Assembly (NCBI GenBank): GCA_963565915.1
Contig: OY751493.1
Span: 2,976,001 to 3,040,000, forward strand
Direction of reading: 5' to 3'
DNA length: 64,000 nucleotides
From: Entoloma clypeatum
Taxonomy: Eukaryota > Basidiomycota > Agaricomycetes > Agaricales > Entolomataceae
Below the pieces are notes generated by a model. The model worked only from the letters and a program-made list of their open reading frames with translations. It was not told where the DNA came from and ran no database searches. Below are positions 63,749 through 64,000 of this stretch, piece by piece; the stretch's first letter is position 1; every line of letters begins with the position of its first letter. A program made the translations under genes and the position numbers.

Positions 63749-64000
63749 TCAATCCGTGGTGGTCTTGCCTCTGTTCTCTGGTCTTGGAGAGGCTTTGCCC
63801 CCGTCTCTTGATTCTTGCTTTTCTGGGGAGGCTGTACCCCCTTCTGTTTTTGCTTCCAGGAATGCTGTACCCCCATCGTCTGAAATCGTAGACCCACGTA
63901 CCCCACCTAAGTGTAGTTTAGATGTAGTAATGCAATCTCCCGGCAGTGCTGAGCACCAGGATATTGACATGTCTCCTCGTGCAAACTTGCACTCTCTGCA
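63749..64000 (-). other. Pro/Ser/Glu-rich linker-like sequence upstream of copia RT
   Basis: The minus-strand frame has imperfect repeats (GGTAFLEAKTE, GGTASPEKQE, GGKASPRPE). It resembles an integrase-RT linker but not that of D2 (55430-55700), and the usual KWVYNEK...LVAKGF part of RT is missing here. It continues past the window. Confidence 0.35.

Overview
The window is a retrotransposon graveyard, most likely from a mushroom-forming basidiomycete (Agaricomycete-like). That assignment is an inference from three things: chromodomain Ty3/gypsy elements with short LTRs, fungal-type Ty1/copia elements, and one gene fragment with intron-like gaps of under 50 bp. No complete host gene, tRNA, rRNA or CRISPR was found. 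Almost every long open frame belongs to a transposable element, and insertions are nested up to four deep. I use working names: gypsy A, B and C; copia D, E and F; a LINE; hAT-type MITEs.

Left part (1-19655). A degraded copia F gag fragment (1986-2906, minus) carries a small hAT-like MITE. Gypsy B1 follows (3131-18366, plus; 433-bp LTRs, GGGAT duplication on both sides). It was hit by copia D1 (about 5290-8896, minus) and, near its end, by a minus-strand LINE (10208-17811; 17-base poly-T and a 15-bp target duplication). The LINE carries gypsy A1 (10660-16413), and A1 carries a 1.1-kb solo LTR (13294-14405). A 614-bp MITE with a perfect 8-bp duplication lies just outside B1.

Middle (19656-31816). 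An element with hAT-like ends and two inverted arrays of about 20-bp repeats is followed by gypsy A2 (22499-29066, minus). A2 is the youngest and most intact element: identical 368-bp LTRs, CGCAA duplication, and intact gag, pol and a third ORF. A2 sits inside an older gypsy A copy (A3). A truncated gypsy A integrase piece (A4) follows.

Right part (31817-64000). A gypsy C copy (minus) was hit by copia E (plus). E was hit by gypsy B2 (34466-39850), gypsy A5 (40791-47483), a 760-bp insert and copia D2. The far halves of C, E and D reappear at 60605-64000 in the opposite orientation, so this block has been inverted or is misassembled. Between the halves lie gypsy C gag-PR with a second 613-bp MITE, a C LTR, and a truncated gene for an acidic low-complexity protein.

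The main functional reading concerns replication. Gypsy A and B both carry, 2 nt inside the 5' LTR, a 10-11-nt sequence complementary to a segment inside their own LTR. In A that segment lies about 34 bp after a TATA box. This is the layout of Tf1-type self-priming. Copia D and E instead carry GGTTATGGGC next to the LTR, which matches copia-type half-tRNA priming by initiator tRNA-Met. Decayed copies are disabled mainly by CGA-to-TGA changes, as expected from deamination of methylated CpG.
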